Source of the DNA: Mycobacterium sp.
GTDB taxonomy: Bacteria; Actinomycetota; Actinomycetes; Mycobacteriales; Mycobacteriaceae
Assembly (NCBI GenBank): GCA_025965895.1
Contig: JAOPWC010000139.1
Coordinates: forward strand, 1-54,567
Direction of reading: 5' to 3'
Length of the DNA stretch: 54,567 bases
The position numbers and the translations under genes are program-made. Every line of letters starts with the position of its first letter. Positions within the stretch are counted from its first letter, which is position 1. Shown here one piece after another: positions 34,122-42,470 of this stretch. The notes below the pieces were generated by a model. The model saw only the letters and a program-made list of their open reading frames with translations. It searched no databases and was not told the origin of the DNA.

Positions 34122-34820
34122 GTGGCGGTGGCGGAACCGAGCGGCGAGCACCTGGCGGGGATGCGGGTGGAATACGGGTCGGTGGAGAAGGATGGCAGCC
34201 CGGACCTGGACGTCGACTGGCTCGCCGACGGCTGGCTTGTTCTGCTGCGCAAGTGGATTGACGACGCTGAGCGCGCCGGGATCGCGGAGCCGAACGCGAT
34301 GGTGCTGGCGACTGTGGACGCGGCGGGAAGGCCGGTGAGCCGGTCCGTGTTGTGCAAGAACGTGGACGAGGACGGGGTGACGTTCTTCACCAGTTACGAC
34401 TCCGCCAAGGGCGACGAGTTGGCCGCGACGCCGTATGCGTCGGTCACGTTTCCGTGGTATGCACTCGGCCGCCAGGTACACGTTCGCGGCCCGGTCAGTA
34501 AGGTCAGCGCGGACGCCACCGCCGACTACTGGTCCAAGAGGCCACGCGGCTCCCAGCTCGGGGCATGGGCGTCCGAGCAATCCCGGCCGATCGAAACCCG
34601 GGCCGCGTTGCTGGATCAGCTCGCGCAGGTGACGGTGCGCTTCGCGGGCCTGGAGCAGGTGCCCGTGCCCCCCAACTGGGGCGGCTACCTCGTCAGCCCG
34701 GAGGTGGTCGAGTTCTGGCAGGGCCGGGAGAATCGGGTGCACAACAGGATTCGCGTGACCACCAGGCCCGTTGGGCCGGCCACATCTGACACCGCCCGGG
34801 TGGAACGACTGCAGCCCTGA
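34122..34820 (+). CDS. pdxH: Pyridoxamine 5'-phosphate oxidase PdxH
   Basis: The 232-residue FMN enzyme oxidises pyridoxamine or pyridoxine phosphate to pyridoxal phosphate. The family signatures are EPNAMVLATVDAAGRPVSRSVL, VTFFTSYDSAKGDEL, FPWYALGRQVHVRG and the C-terminal VPPNWGGYLVSPEVVEFWQGR followed by NRIRVT. The GTG at 34122 is used, and a second GTG lies two codons later. It is divergent from citA with 66 bases between. The window holds at least three PLP enzymes that would need its product, but no regulatory link is visible. Confidence 0.95.
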   Translation: MAVAEPSGEHLAGMRVEYGSVEKDGSPDLDVDWLADGWLVLLRKWIDDAERAGIAEPNAMVLATVDAAGRPVSRSVLCKNVDEDGVTFFTSYDSAKGDELAATPYASVTFPWYALGRQVHVRGPVSKVSADATADYWSKRPRGSQLGAWASEQSRPIETRAALLDQLAQVTVRFAGLEQVPVPPNWGGYLVSPEVVEFWQGRENRVHNRIRVTTRPVGPATSDTARVERLQP

Positions 34821-35259
34821 CCGCGTGAGCCTGCGGGTTCCGTTGATCGTCTTCGGGCTGCGGGGCGGCAGCTGGGCCGACGCGATGGACCGCCGGGGTC
34901 GTGCTGATCATCGCCTCCGACGAACTGCGGGGCCGGCTGAGGGCGTGTTCATCGTCGTGGTGGCCGGGGGACCGGCTGGCCGACACGGCGCACGGCGCGG
35001 CCGCAGCTGTGGTCGGCACCACCGTGGCCGCCGCCGGGGGCGGTGCGCTGGGTCTCATCGGGGTGGTGATCGCCGCGCTGGCAGTGCCTGCGTTCGTCCG
35101 ATACCGCGTCGACCGCCCCCGGGGCGGGAGCAAAGTGCGCCGGAAGCGTTATTTGACGCGCATGTCAAAGGGTCGGATATAGACAAAAGTTAACCGAGCG
35201 CGAATTGCGGACGTCGGCAGTTGCGCCTCGATGCCAGGTCGGCGCGTAGGATCCAGAAC
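34821..35259 (+). other. Unassigned stretch with a possible broken membrane-protein frame
   Basis: A GTG at 34826 opens MSLRVPLIVFGLRGGSWADAM. The likely continuation sits in a second frame from about 34901, with a hydrophobic stretch AVVGTTVAAAGGGALGLIGV and ALAVPAFVRY up to 35182. This could be a frameshifted small membrane protein, or chance. No family is recognised. AT-richer bases at 35150-35220 probably hold the promoter of the TetR gene. Confidence 0.3.
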
Positions 35260-35907
35260 GTGGTGGAGGTAGTCGGGGAGGCTGTCCCCGGGCTACGGGA
35301 GCGTAAGAAGCTGCGGACCCGGTCGACGCTGATCGACGCGGCTATCCAATTGTGCGACGAGCAGGGGTTCGACCGGACGACCGTCGACCAGATCGCGGCG
35401 GTGGCAGACGTGTCGCCGCGGACGTTCAGTCGCTATTTCGCCACAAAGGACGCCGTGGTGCTGGCGTTGGTCGACGACATGGTCGAGGCGATCGCCGTCG
35501 AGCTGTCCCACCAGCCCCGCGAGCTGAGCGAATTGGAGGCCCTGCGGGCCGCGCACATCGACATGGCCAAAACAACCGCGGGCGCGCCGCCGGGTGGATT
35601 CACCGCCGAACGGCTGCTGACCACCGCCCGGATCGTGACCTCGTCGCCGTCGTTACGCCTGGTGGCCGGCGAGTTTCGGCGGCACGCGGTCACAGTGGCG
35701 CTCGCCGAACGGATGGGAGTGGGGCTTGATGACCGCAAACTGCACCTCGCCGTGGCGGTGTGGGCGGCGATCCTGTTGACCGCACTCGATGACCTCGGCC
35801 CCGACACCGACTGGCGGCGCGTCACCGTCGACATGCTCGTGGCCCGGCTCGACGGCACGTTTGCGCAGTTCACCGAGCTGATGACGGCCCTGCGGGTGCT
35901 CGCCTAG
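35260..35907 (+). CDS. TetR-family transcriptional regulator
   Basis: From GTG 35260 the product (215 aa) has an N-terminal TetR DNA-binding domain: LRERKKLRTRSTLIDAAIQL, then QGFDRTTVDQIAAVADVSPRTFSRYFATKDAVV, with the recognition helix in VSPRTFSRYF. The ligand-binding half is all-helical. An in-frame start at 35221 is possible but adds a basic segment not typical for the family. The target is unknown; the neighbouring pdxH and gltA are housekeeping genes and need not be its regulon. Confidence 0.88.
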   Translation: MVEVVGEAVPGLRERKKLRTRSTLIDAAIQLCDEQGFDRTTVDQIAAVADVSPRTFSRYFATKDAVVLALVDDMVEAIAVELSHQPRELSELEALRAAHIDMAKTTAGAPPGGFTAERLLTTARIVTSSPSLRLVAGEFRRHAVTVALAERMGVGLDDRKLHLAVAVWAAILLTALDDLGPDTDWRRVTVDMLVARLDGTFAQFTELMTALRVLA

Positions 35908-35999
35908 CGACCCTTTGTGCCCCGCGCGGGCACTCGCGCCAAATTGCGACTACCGTTTTGTAGGCAGTCACCACGCTCTGCAGTGAAGAAGGGATTCTT

Positions 36000-37304
36000 G
36001 TGGCCGATAACCCCACTTCTGACGAGGTCGCCACCCTCCAGTACCCCGGGGGTGAGCTGCAGCTCGACATCGAGCACGCCACTGAAGGCGCCGACGGGAT
36101 CGCCCTCGACGCGCTGCTGACGAAGTCCGGGTACACCACCTTCGACCCCGGCTTCGTCAATACCTCCTCGACGAAGAGCGCGATCACCTACATCGACGGC
36201 GAAAACGGCATCCTGCGCTACCGCGGCTACCCGATCGAGCAGCTCGCGGAGAAGTCGACGTTCATCGAAGTCAGCTACCTGCTGATCTACGGCGAACTGC
36301 CGACCAAGGAACAGCTGGACCGGTTCACCACCCTGATCCAGCGCCACACCCTGCTGCACGAGGACCTGAAGCGGTTCTTCGACGGCTTCCCCCGCAATGC
36401 CCATCCGATGCCGGTGCTGTCCAGTGCCGTCAACGCGCTGTCCGCGTACTACCAGGACTCGCTCGACCCGATGGACAACGAGCAGGTCGAGCTGTCGACC
36501 ATCCGGCTGCTCGCCAAACTGCCGACGATCGCCGCGTATGCCTACAAGAAATCTGTCGGCCAGCCGTTCCTCTATCCGGACAACTCGCTGACGTTGGTGG
36601 AGAACTTCCTGCGGATGACGTTCGGGTTCCCGGCCGAGCCCTACAAGGTGGATCCGGAGATCGTCCGGGCGCTGGACATGCTGCTGATCCTTCACGCCGA
36701 CCATGAGCAGAACTGTTCGACGTCGACGGTGCGGCTGGTGGGCTCGTCTCAGGCCAACCTGTTCACGTCGATCTCCGGTGGCATCAACGCACTGTGGGGA
36801 CCGCTGCACGGCGGCGCCAACCAGTCGGTGCTGGAAATGCTGGAGCGGATCCGCAAAGACGGCGGCGATGTCCGCGAGTTCGTCCGCAAGGTCAAGAACC
36901 GCGAGGACGGCGTGAAGCTGATGGGCTTTGGCCATCGCGTCTACAAAAACTACGATCCGCGCGCCCGCATCGTGAAAGAGCAGGCCGACAAGATTCTCGG
37001 CAAGCTCGGCGGCGACGACGATCTGCTGGAGATCGCCAAGCAGCTCGAAGAGGCGGCGTTGACCGACGACTACTTCGTCGAGCGCAAGCTCTACCCGAAC
37101 GTCGACTTCTACACCGGCTTGATCTATCGCGCGATCGGCTTCCCGACGCGGATGTTCACAGTGCTGTTCGCGCTGGGCCGACTGCCGGGCTGGATCGCGC
37201 ACTGGCGGGAGATGCACGACGAGGGCCCGAGCAAGATCGGCCGTCCGCGCCAGATCTACACCGGTTACGGCGAGCGCAACTACTCGTCGCTCGACGCGCG
37301 CTGA
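36000..37304 (+). CDS. gltA: Citrate synthase GltA (type II-like, main isozyme)
   Basis: The 434-residue product is the hexameric-type citrate synthase of the TCA cycle (GltA2, Rv0896 type). It starts at GTG 36000. Motifs are YIDGENGILRYRGYPIEQLAE, the His-containing WGPLHGGANQSVLEMLERI and LMGFGHRVYKNYDPRARI, and the catalytic Asp in YPNVDFYTGLIYRAIGFP. The N-terminal YPGGELQLDI is the allosteric-type domain seen in longer citrate synthases. It is intact. Confidence 0.96.
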   Translation: MADNPTSDEVATLQYPGGELQLDIEHATEGADGIALDALLTKSGYTTFDPGFVNTSSTKSAITYIDGENGILRYRGYPIEQLAEKSTFIEVSYLLIYGELPTKEQLDRFTTLIQRHTLLHEDLKRFFDGFPRNAHPMPVLSSAVNALSAYYQDSLDPMDNEQVELSTIRLLAKLPTIAAYAYKKSVGQPFLYPDNSLTLVENFLRMTFGFPAEPYKVDPEIVRALDMLLILHADHEQNCSTSTVRLVGSSQANLFTSISGGINALWGPLHGGANQSVLEMLERIRKDGGDVREFVRKVKNREDGVKLMGFGHRVYKNYDPRARIVKEQADKILGKLGGDDDLLEIAKQLEEAALTDDYFVERKLYPNVDFYTGLIYRAIGFPTRMFTVLFALGRLPGWIAHWREMHDEGPSKIGRPRQIYTGYGERNYSSLDAR

Positions 37305-37370
37305 CCCGCGCTTTCCACTCGGTGCGACGTATCTCACCGCGAGATCACTCGACGCTCTAAAGGTTGTAGT

Positions 37371-37389
37371 TTCACAATTGTTGTGTGAA
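37371..37389. promoter_or_regulatory. Candidate MarR operator upstream of the MFS/MarR operon
   Basis: An inverted repeat TTCACA-N7-TGTGAA contains an inner CACAA-N3-TTGTG and ends on the GTG start codon of the efflux gene. The size (19 bp) and position suit a MarR dimer blocking transcription or translation start. The MarR gene overlaps the end of the transporter, which favours local feedback. Confidence 0.45.
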
Positions 37390-38830
37390 CATGCTCAGCC
37401 CTCGGCGCAAGGTGATCATCCTGATCTCCTGCTGCCTGAGCCTGCTGATCGTGTCCATGGACGCGACGATCGTCAACGTCGCGATCCCGTCGATCCGCAC
37501 CGAGCTCGGCGCGTCGGCATCACAACTGCAGTGGGTGATCGACATCTACACGCTGGTGCTCGCGTCGCTGCTGTTGCTGTCCGGGGCCACCGCCGACCGC
37601 TTCGGCCGCCGCCGGGTGTTTCAGATCGGCTTGACGGTCTTCGCGCTCGGCTCGCTGTTGTGCAGCGTGGCCCCCACCATCCACACCCTGATCGCGGCCC
37701 GGTTCCTGCAGGCCATCGGCGGCTCGATGCTCAACCCTGTCGCGATGTCGATCATCACGCAGGTGTTCACCGGCCGCGTCGAGCGGGCCCGTGCGGTTGG
37801 GGTATGGGGTGCGGTGGTGGGCATCTCGATGGCGCTGGGCCCGATGGTCGGTGGCGCGCTGATCGAGGTCGTCAACTGGCGGGCCGTGTTCTGGATCAAC
37901 CTGCCGATCTGCGCCGCGGCGATCATCCTCACGGCAATCTTCGTCCCTGAGTCGCGTTCCGCCACCATGCGCGACTTGGACCCGGTGGGCCAGGGGCTGG
38001 GCGTGACGTTCCTGTTCGGGATCGTGTATGTGCTGATCCAGGGGCGCGAAATGGGCTGGACGTCCGCGCCGACGCTGCTGATCGCCGCGATCGCCATTGC
38101 CGCGTTCGCCGCTTTTGTCGGGTACGAGGGCCGCCGCCACGACCCGTTCATCGACCTGCGATTCTTTCGCAGCGTCCCGTTCGCGTCCGCCACGATGATC
38201 GCGGTGTGCGCGTTCGCCGCCTACGGCGCGTTCCTGTTCATGATGTCGCTGTACCTGCAGGGTGCGCGGCACTACTCAGCTGTGCACACCGGCTTGCTTT
38301 ATCTGCCGATCTCCGTTGCGGCGCTGGTCTTTTCGCCGTTGTCGGGGCGGCTTGTCGGCCGGTTCGGCGCGCGGCCGTCGCTGTTGGCGGCCGGAGTGCT
38401 GATCACCGCGGCGACAGTGATGCTGGCCGGGCTCACCGCGACGACGCCGGCGTGGCACCTCGTGGCCGTGTTCGCGGTGTTCGGTATGGGCTTTGCGTTC
38501 GTCAATGCGCCGATCACCACCGCCGCTGTCAGCGGGATGCCGACGGACCGTGCCGGAGCGGCGTCGGCGGTCGCATCGACCAGCCGCCAGGTCGGGGTGA
38601 GCATCGGTGTGGCGTTGTGCGGTTCGCTCGCGGGCGCGGCACTGGCAGGGACCGGCACGGACTTCACCGCGGCGGCCCGTCCGCTGTGGTTGGTCTGCGC
38701 GGCACTGGGAGTCGTGATCACCACGCTGGCGCTGGTGTCGACGTCGGCGCCGGCGATCCGGACCGCTGAACGGCTGACACCGCTGATCGCCGGGCCGGAG
38801 CCTCGGGAGGAAACCGTCCGTGCCGCATGA
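37385..38830 (+). CDS. DHA2-type MFS efflux transporter (EmrB/QacA family)
   Basis: The 481-residue drug:H+ antiporter is of the 14-helix type. The motif D1-like segment LIVSMDATIVNVAIPSI in the first helix, the loop GATADRFGRRRVFQIGL (motif A) and the motif C-like VVGISMALGPMVGGALIEVVNWRAVFWINLP are all present. A second motif A-like loop is SGRLVGRFGARPSL. Such proteins expel lipophilic or cationic drugs. The start is GTG 37385 or ATG 37391. It overlaps the MarR gene by eleven bases, so efflux and its regulator are co-expressed. Confidence 0.93.
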   Translation: MNMLSPRRKVIILISCCLSLLIVSMDATIVNVAIPSIRTELGASASQLQWVIDIYTLVLASLLLLSGATADRFGRRRVFQIGLTVFALGSLLCSVAPTIHTLIAARFLQAIGGSMLNPVAMSIITQVFTGRVERARAVGVWGAVVGISMALGPMVGGALIEVVNWRAVFWINLPICAAAIILTAIFVPESRSATMRDLDPVGQGLGVTFLFGIVYVLIQGREMGWTSAPTLLIAAIAIAAFAAFVGYEGRRHDPFIDLRFFRSVPFASATMIAVCAFAAYGAFLFMMSLYLQGARHYSAVHTGLLYLPISVAALVFSPLSGRLVGRFGARPSLLAAGVLITAATVMLAGLTATTPAWHLVAVFAVFGMGFAFVNAPITTAAVSGMPTDRAGAASAVASTSRQVGVSIGVALCGSLAGAALAGTGTDFTAAARPLWLVCAALGVVITTLALVSTSAPAIRTAERLTPLIAGPEPREETVRAA

Positions 38831-39242
38831 CGCGCTGGCCGACCAGGTGTGGCGACAACTGTCGACGCTCGTCGTCGACAACAAAGACGGCTGGCGACGG
38901 GCGGTCGTGGAGCGAACGGGATTGCCGTTCAGCAGAATTCGAATCCTGCGCCGGCTGGCGAACCATCCGATGACTGTGAAGCAGATCGCCGCGGCAGTTG
39001 CGATGGACGCCCCTGCGGCGACGGTGGCCGTCAACGACTTGGAAGAACGGGGCTGTGTGGTCCGTCGTGTCAACCCGGAGAACCGGCGCTGCAAGCTGGT
39101 ATCGCTGACCGAGTCAGGGCGTGAAGTCGTGGCCATCATCGAGGCTGTCGAGGACCCGGCGCCCGCACCGCTCGCGGCGCTGAGCGAGCGAGAGCTGAGA
39201 ACTCTGGGTCTTCTGATCGAGCGGGTCAGCACGGGAGGCTGA
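38820..39242 (+). CDS. MarR-family regulator of the adjacent efflux gene
   Basis: The 140-residue winged-helix protein starts with GTG 38820 inside the end of the MFS gene. The recognition region is MTVKQIAAAVAMDAPAATVAVNDLEERGCV, and the wing is RRVNPENRRCKLVSLTESGREV. The overlapping arrangement strongly suggests it controls the transporter, probably releasing DNA when a substrate drug binds. The inducer is unknown. Confidence 0.88.
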   Translation: MPHDALADQVWRQLSTLVVDNKDGWRRAVVERTGLPFSRIRILRRLANHPMTVKQIAAAVAMDAPAATVAVNDLEERGCVVRRVNPENRRCKLVSLTESGREVVAIIEAVEDPAPAPLAALSERELRTLGLLIERVSTGG

Positions 39243-39262
39243 CGCGTCCTTCCTGCGGAATG

Positions 39263-40801
39263 CTACTTCGGCGCGTCGAGGGCTTCCAATACGGCCATTG
39301 CCGCGTTGTGGCCACCGACGCCCGACACTCCGCCTCCTCGGCGAGAACCCGAGCCGCACAGCATGATTCGGGCATGTGGGGTGCCCACACCCCACCGCCG
39401 CGCGGGGGTGTCGAGCGGTTCGTCATCCTCGGCGAACGGCCACGAAAGCCCGCCATGAAAGATGTTGCCCGCCGTCATGCCGAGGGTGCGCTCCAAATCG
39501 AAGGTCGTCTTGACCTCCACGCAGGGGCGCCCGGCCGCGTCCTTCATCAGCACATCTTGAACCGGCTCGGCAAGAACGGAATTCAGCGACGCCATCACCG
39601 CGTCGGTCAGCCGCTCTCGCAGACCGCTCTCGTCGAGCACACCGTGCGGGGTGTGCAACCCGAACACCGTCAACGTCTGCGCACCGGAAGCACGCAGTGG
39701 GCCTGACAAGATGCTCGGATCGGTCAGCGAATGGCAATAGATTTCGCAGGGCAGCGGATCCGGCACCTCACCGCCGGCGGCCCGCCCATACGCCGCCTCC
39801 AGTTGACCGAACGTCTCGTTGATGTGGAAGGTGCCGCCGAACGCCTGCTCTGCGGTGACCCCGGTGTCGGGCAAGCGCGGCAGCCTGCGCAGCATCAGGT
39901 TCACCTTCACCTGGGACCCGGGCGCCGACGCCGGTGCGGATTCGCCCAACAGCTTCGCCAGCTTGGTCGGGGTGACGCCGGCGAGCACGAACCGGCCATG
40001 GGCGCGACGTTCGTCCGCGCGCACCCGGTACCGCACCTCGCCATCGGGGTCGAGTGCGAAAACGTCCGCGCCAACGACGATTTCGGCCCCGTTGTGCAGT
40101 GCCACCCCGACCAGCGCGCTCGTCACCGCGCCCATCCCGCCGACCGGCACGTCCCAGTCGCCGGTGCCGCCGCCCAGCACGTGGTAGAGGAAGCACGCGT
40201 TCTGGCGCAGTGACTCGTCATCGAGGCGCGCGAACGTGCCGATCACCGCATCGGTGGCCATCACGCCACGAACCAGGTCGTGGGACACCGCCGACGTGAT
40301 GGCCTGCCCGACCGGCTCGTCGATCATGAACCGCCACGCGGCGTCGGCCCGCACGCGCATGCGCGCCTCGCTGCGCGTCAGCAGCGGCTCGGTCAGCGTC
40401 GGCCACAACGGCCCGGTGACAAGCCGGCACCGCCGGTAGAAGTCGACGAACCCAACCGCATCAGCCTGGGCGCCGACGGCTGCGAAGGTGCTGTGTGGGC
40501 CGATCAGCAGCCCGCGCCGACCGTCGCACGAGGGATCAGGAGTGTAGGACGAGTAGCGGCGCCGAGCCAGCCGCACCGGCGCACCGAGCTCGTCGAGGAT
40601 CCGCGGCGGCAGCAGACTGACCAGATACGAGTAGCGCGACAGCCGCGCGTCGACGCCGTCGAACGCCTGCGCCGACACCGCGGCGCCGCCGACCTCGCCG
40701 AGCCGTTCCAGCACCAGCACCCGCTTGCCGGCCCGGCCCAGATACGCAGCGGCGACCAGGGCATTGTGCCCACCGCCGACAATGATGGCGTCGTAGATCA
40801 C
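39263..40801 (-). CDS. CrtI/phytoene-desaturase-like FAD oxidoreductase (Rv0897c type)
   Basis: The 512-residue FAD protein belongs to the amine oxidase/phytoene desaturase superfamily. The dinucleotide motif is IIVGGGHNALVAAAYLGRAGKRVLVLE, and GGAAVSAQAFDGV follows. The C-terminal FAD-closing region is ARIMLCGSGSRRGGGVSGVGGHNAAMAVLE. Carotenoid genes are not adjacent, so the substrate is unknown. It ends near the MarR gene (convergent, 20 bases). The DUF2630 gene lies four bases upstream, so the two are probably co-transcribed. Confidence 0.88.
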   Translation of the reverse strand: MIYDAIIVGGGHNALVAAAYLGRAGKRVLVLERLGEVGGAAVSAQAFDGVDARLSRYSYLVSLLPPRILDELGAPVRLARRRYSSYTPDPSCDGRRGLLIGPHSTFAAVGAQADAVGFVDFYRRCRLVTGPLWPTLTEPLLTRSEARMRVRADAAWRFMIDEPVGQAITSAVSHDLVRGVMATDAVIGTFARLDDESLRQNACFLYHVLGGGTGDWDVPVGGMGAVTSALVGVALHNGAEIVVGADVFALDPDGEVRYRVRADERRAHGRFVLAGVTPTKLAKLLGESAPASAPGSQVKVNLMLRRLPRLPDTGVTAEQAFGGTFHINETFGQLEAAYGRAAGGEVPDPLPCEIYCHSLTDPSILSGPLRASGAQTLTVFGLHTPHGVLDESGLRERLTDAVMASLNSVLAEPVQDVLMKDAAGRPCVEVKTTFDLERTLGMTAGNIFHGGLSWPFAEDDEPLDTPARRWGVGTPHARIMLCGSGSRRGGGVSGVGGHNAAMAVLEALDAPK

Positions 40802-40805
40802 GCCA

Positions 40806-41054
40806 TCAGTTCAGGTAGCCCTCGACCTCGTCGGGCGGCCGTACATTCGCTTCCTTCGGATCGCGACCGGTCTCCCGCAACGCGCGGCGTTGCCGCAGCA
40901 GGTCCCAGCACTGATCCAGCTCGGTTTCGACCGCCCGGAGACGTTGATGCTCCTCCGACGGGTCGATCTCGCCTTGCAGAAGCTTCTCGCGCAGCTCCCT
41001 CTCCTCGGAGACGAGCTGCTTGATCCGCTCAAAGGTGTGTTCGTCCTCTGCCAC
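40806..41054 (-). CDS. DUF2630 small coiled protein (Rv0898c type)
   Basis: The 82-residue protein starts with GTG. The long charged helix FERIKQLVSEERELREKLLQG and the following LRAVETELDQCWDLLRQRRALRE form a probable antiparallel coiled coil. It is a conserved actinobacterial family of unknown function, upstream of and close to the CrtI-like gene. Confidence 0.88.
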   Translation of the reverse strand: MAEDEHTFERIKQLVSEERELREKLLQGEIDPSEEHQRLRAVETELDQCWDLLRQRRALRETGRDPKEANVRPPDEVEGYLN

Positions 41055-41102
41055 CTCTTCAGTCTGCCCGACGGACCAGCTGTTGAATCGCCGCGGACCC
41101 TG

Positions 41103-42428
41103 TCAGTTCCTCGCCGCCAGCACCGCCGCGAACTCGGTGCAGAACCAATCCACGTCGGACATCGAAAACACCAACGGCGGTCTGATCTTGAGCACGTTGC
41201 CGTCGTGACCGCACACCGAGATCAATACTCGTCGCTCGCGCAACGCGTTAACCAGCGCCCGTGCGCCCGCTCGGTTCGGTGCCTTGGCCTCGGCCACCCT
41301 GACCACGTCGACACCGACATACAGGCCGGTGCCCCGGACATCGCCGAGGCAGGGGTATTGCCTGGCCAAATGCGACAGCTCCGCCCGTAGTGCGCTGCCG
41401 ACCTCGGCCGCGTTGGACATCAGCTTTTCCTCTTCGATCACGTCGAGCACGGCCGCCGCCGCCGCCATCGACACCGGGCTGCCCGCAAACGTGTTGAAGT
41501 ACGGCACCCCCCGGGCGAACGGCTCCAACACATCGGAGCGGGCGGCTACGGCGGCCACCGGCACGCCGTTGCCCATCGGCTTGCCCATCGTCACAAGGTC
41601 AGGCACCACGCCGTGGCGGCTGAAGCCCCACATCGCCTCGCCCGTCCGGCCGAAACCCGGTTGCACCTCGTCGGCGATGAAGACACCGCCGGCGCGGTGG
41701 ACCGCATCCACCGCGGGGGCCAGTACCGATGGATCCGGAAAGATGCCGTCCGATGAGAAGATGGTGTCGACGATCAGGCAGCTGACGCCAACCCCGGCCG
41801 ACTGCAGCTCATCGATCGCATTCGTCACGTCGCCGGCGAACCGCGCATCGACCGACGCGCTGCCTCGCCGATAGCTGTCGGGCGCGGGAACAGTGCGGAC
41901 ATGGGCACCGATCGATGTTGCGCCGCCGATCGAGGGCGAGATCGCGGTGACCGCCGCCGTGTTCCCGTGGTAGGCGTCGTTCGTGACGATCACTCCGGTC
42001 GCGCCGCTGTACATCTCGGCGACCCGCAGCGCGATGTCGTTCACTTCCGAGCCGGTGCACGCATACATGACCCTGTCGACCTCCGGTGGCATCGTCGACA
42101 GCAGACGCTCTGAGTAGTCGACGATGTCGCGGTGCAGGTACCGGGTGTGGGTGTTGAGGGTGGACAGCTGACGACTGACCGCGGCCACGACATGCGGGTG
42201 GCAGTGCCCGACGCCCGCCACGTTGTTGTACGCATCCAGATACCGCTGGCCGTCGGCGTCGAAGAGATAACTGCGTTCGCCGCGGACCAGATGGACGGGC
42301 CGGTCGTAGAACAGCCGGTACGCAGGCCCGAGCATCTTCGCGCGCGACTCGATCAGCGAATCGGTGGCCGCGTCGTCGCCGGCCTTTCCCGAGTAGCTGT
42401 TGGAATCCATGATGTTGGAAAAGGCCAT
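41103..42428 (-). CDS. Class III PLP enzyme, amino-alcohol-phosphate phospho-lyase type
   Basis: The 441-residue fold-type I PLP enzyme has the Schiff-base Lys283 in VTMGKPMGNGVPVAAV, Asp253 in IADEVQPGFGRTG, and the cofactor region TGSEVNDIALRVAE. The N-terminal run YLDAYNNVAGVGHCHPHVV and STLNTHTRYLHRDIVDYSERL, with GKPMGNG, look like human ethanolamine-phosphate phospho-lyase (ETNPPL/AGXT2L1) rather than plain transaminases such as AGXT2. Those lyases remove phosphate and ammonia from a phosphorylated amino alcohol and yield an aldehyde. It is co-directional with an APC permease and near an APH-type kinase that could make the substrate. The exact substrate is unresolved. Confidence 0.85.
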   Translation of the reverse strand: MAFSNIMDSNSYSGKAGDDAATDSLIESRAKMLGPAYRLFYDRPVHLVRGERSYLFDADGQRYLDAYNNVAGVGHCHPHVVAAVSRQLSTLNTHTRYLHRDIVDYSERLLSTMPPEVDRVMYACTGSEVNDIALRVAEMYSGATGVIVTNDAYHGNTAAVTAISPSIGGATSIGAHVRTVPAPDSYRRGSASVDARFAGDVTNAIDELQSAGVGVSCLIVDTIFSSDGIFPDPSVLAPAVDAVHRAGGVFIADEVQPGFGRTGEAMWGFSRHGVVPDLVTMGKPMGNGVPVAAVAARSDVLEPFARGVPYFNTFAGSPVSMAAAAAVLDVIEEEKLMSNAAEVGSALRAELSHLARQYPCLGDVRGTGLYVGVDVVRVAEAKAPNRAGARALVNALRERRVLISVCGHDGNVLKIRPPLVFSMSDVDWFCTEFAAVLAARN

Positions 42429-42470
42429 ATCGCTACTCCTTCGAGGTGCCGGTCGAGATCGCGCCGTGCG

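Noticed and set aside
32931..34742. 603-residue CitA with a long N-terminal extension
   Set aside because: The extra part is antisense of pdxH; ATG 34055 gives the normal family start.
35904..37337. 477-codon minus-strand open frame over gltA
   Set aside because: Antisense of a well-conserved citrate synthase; a shadow of strong codon bias.
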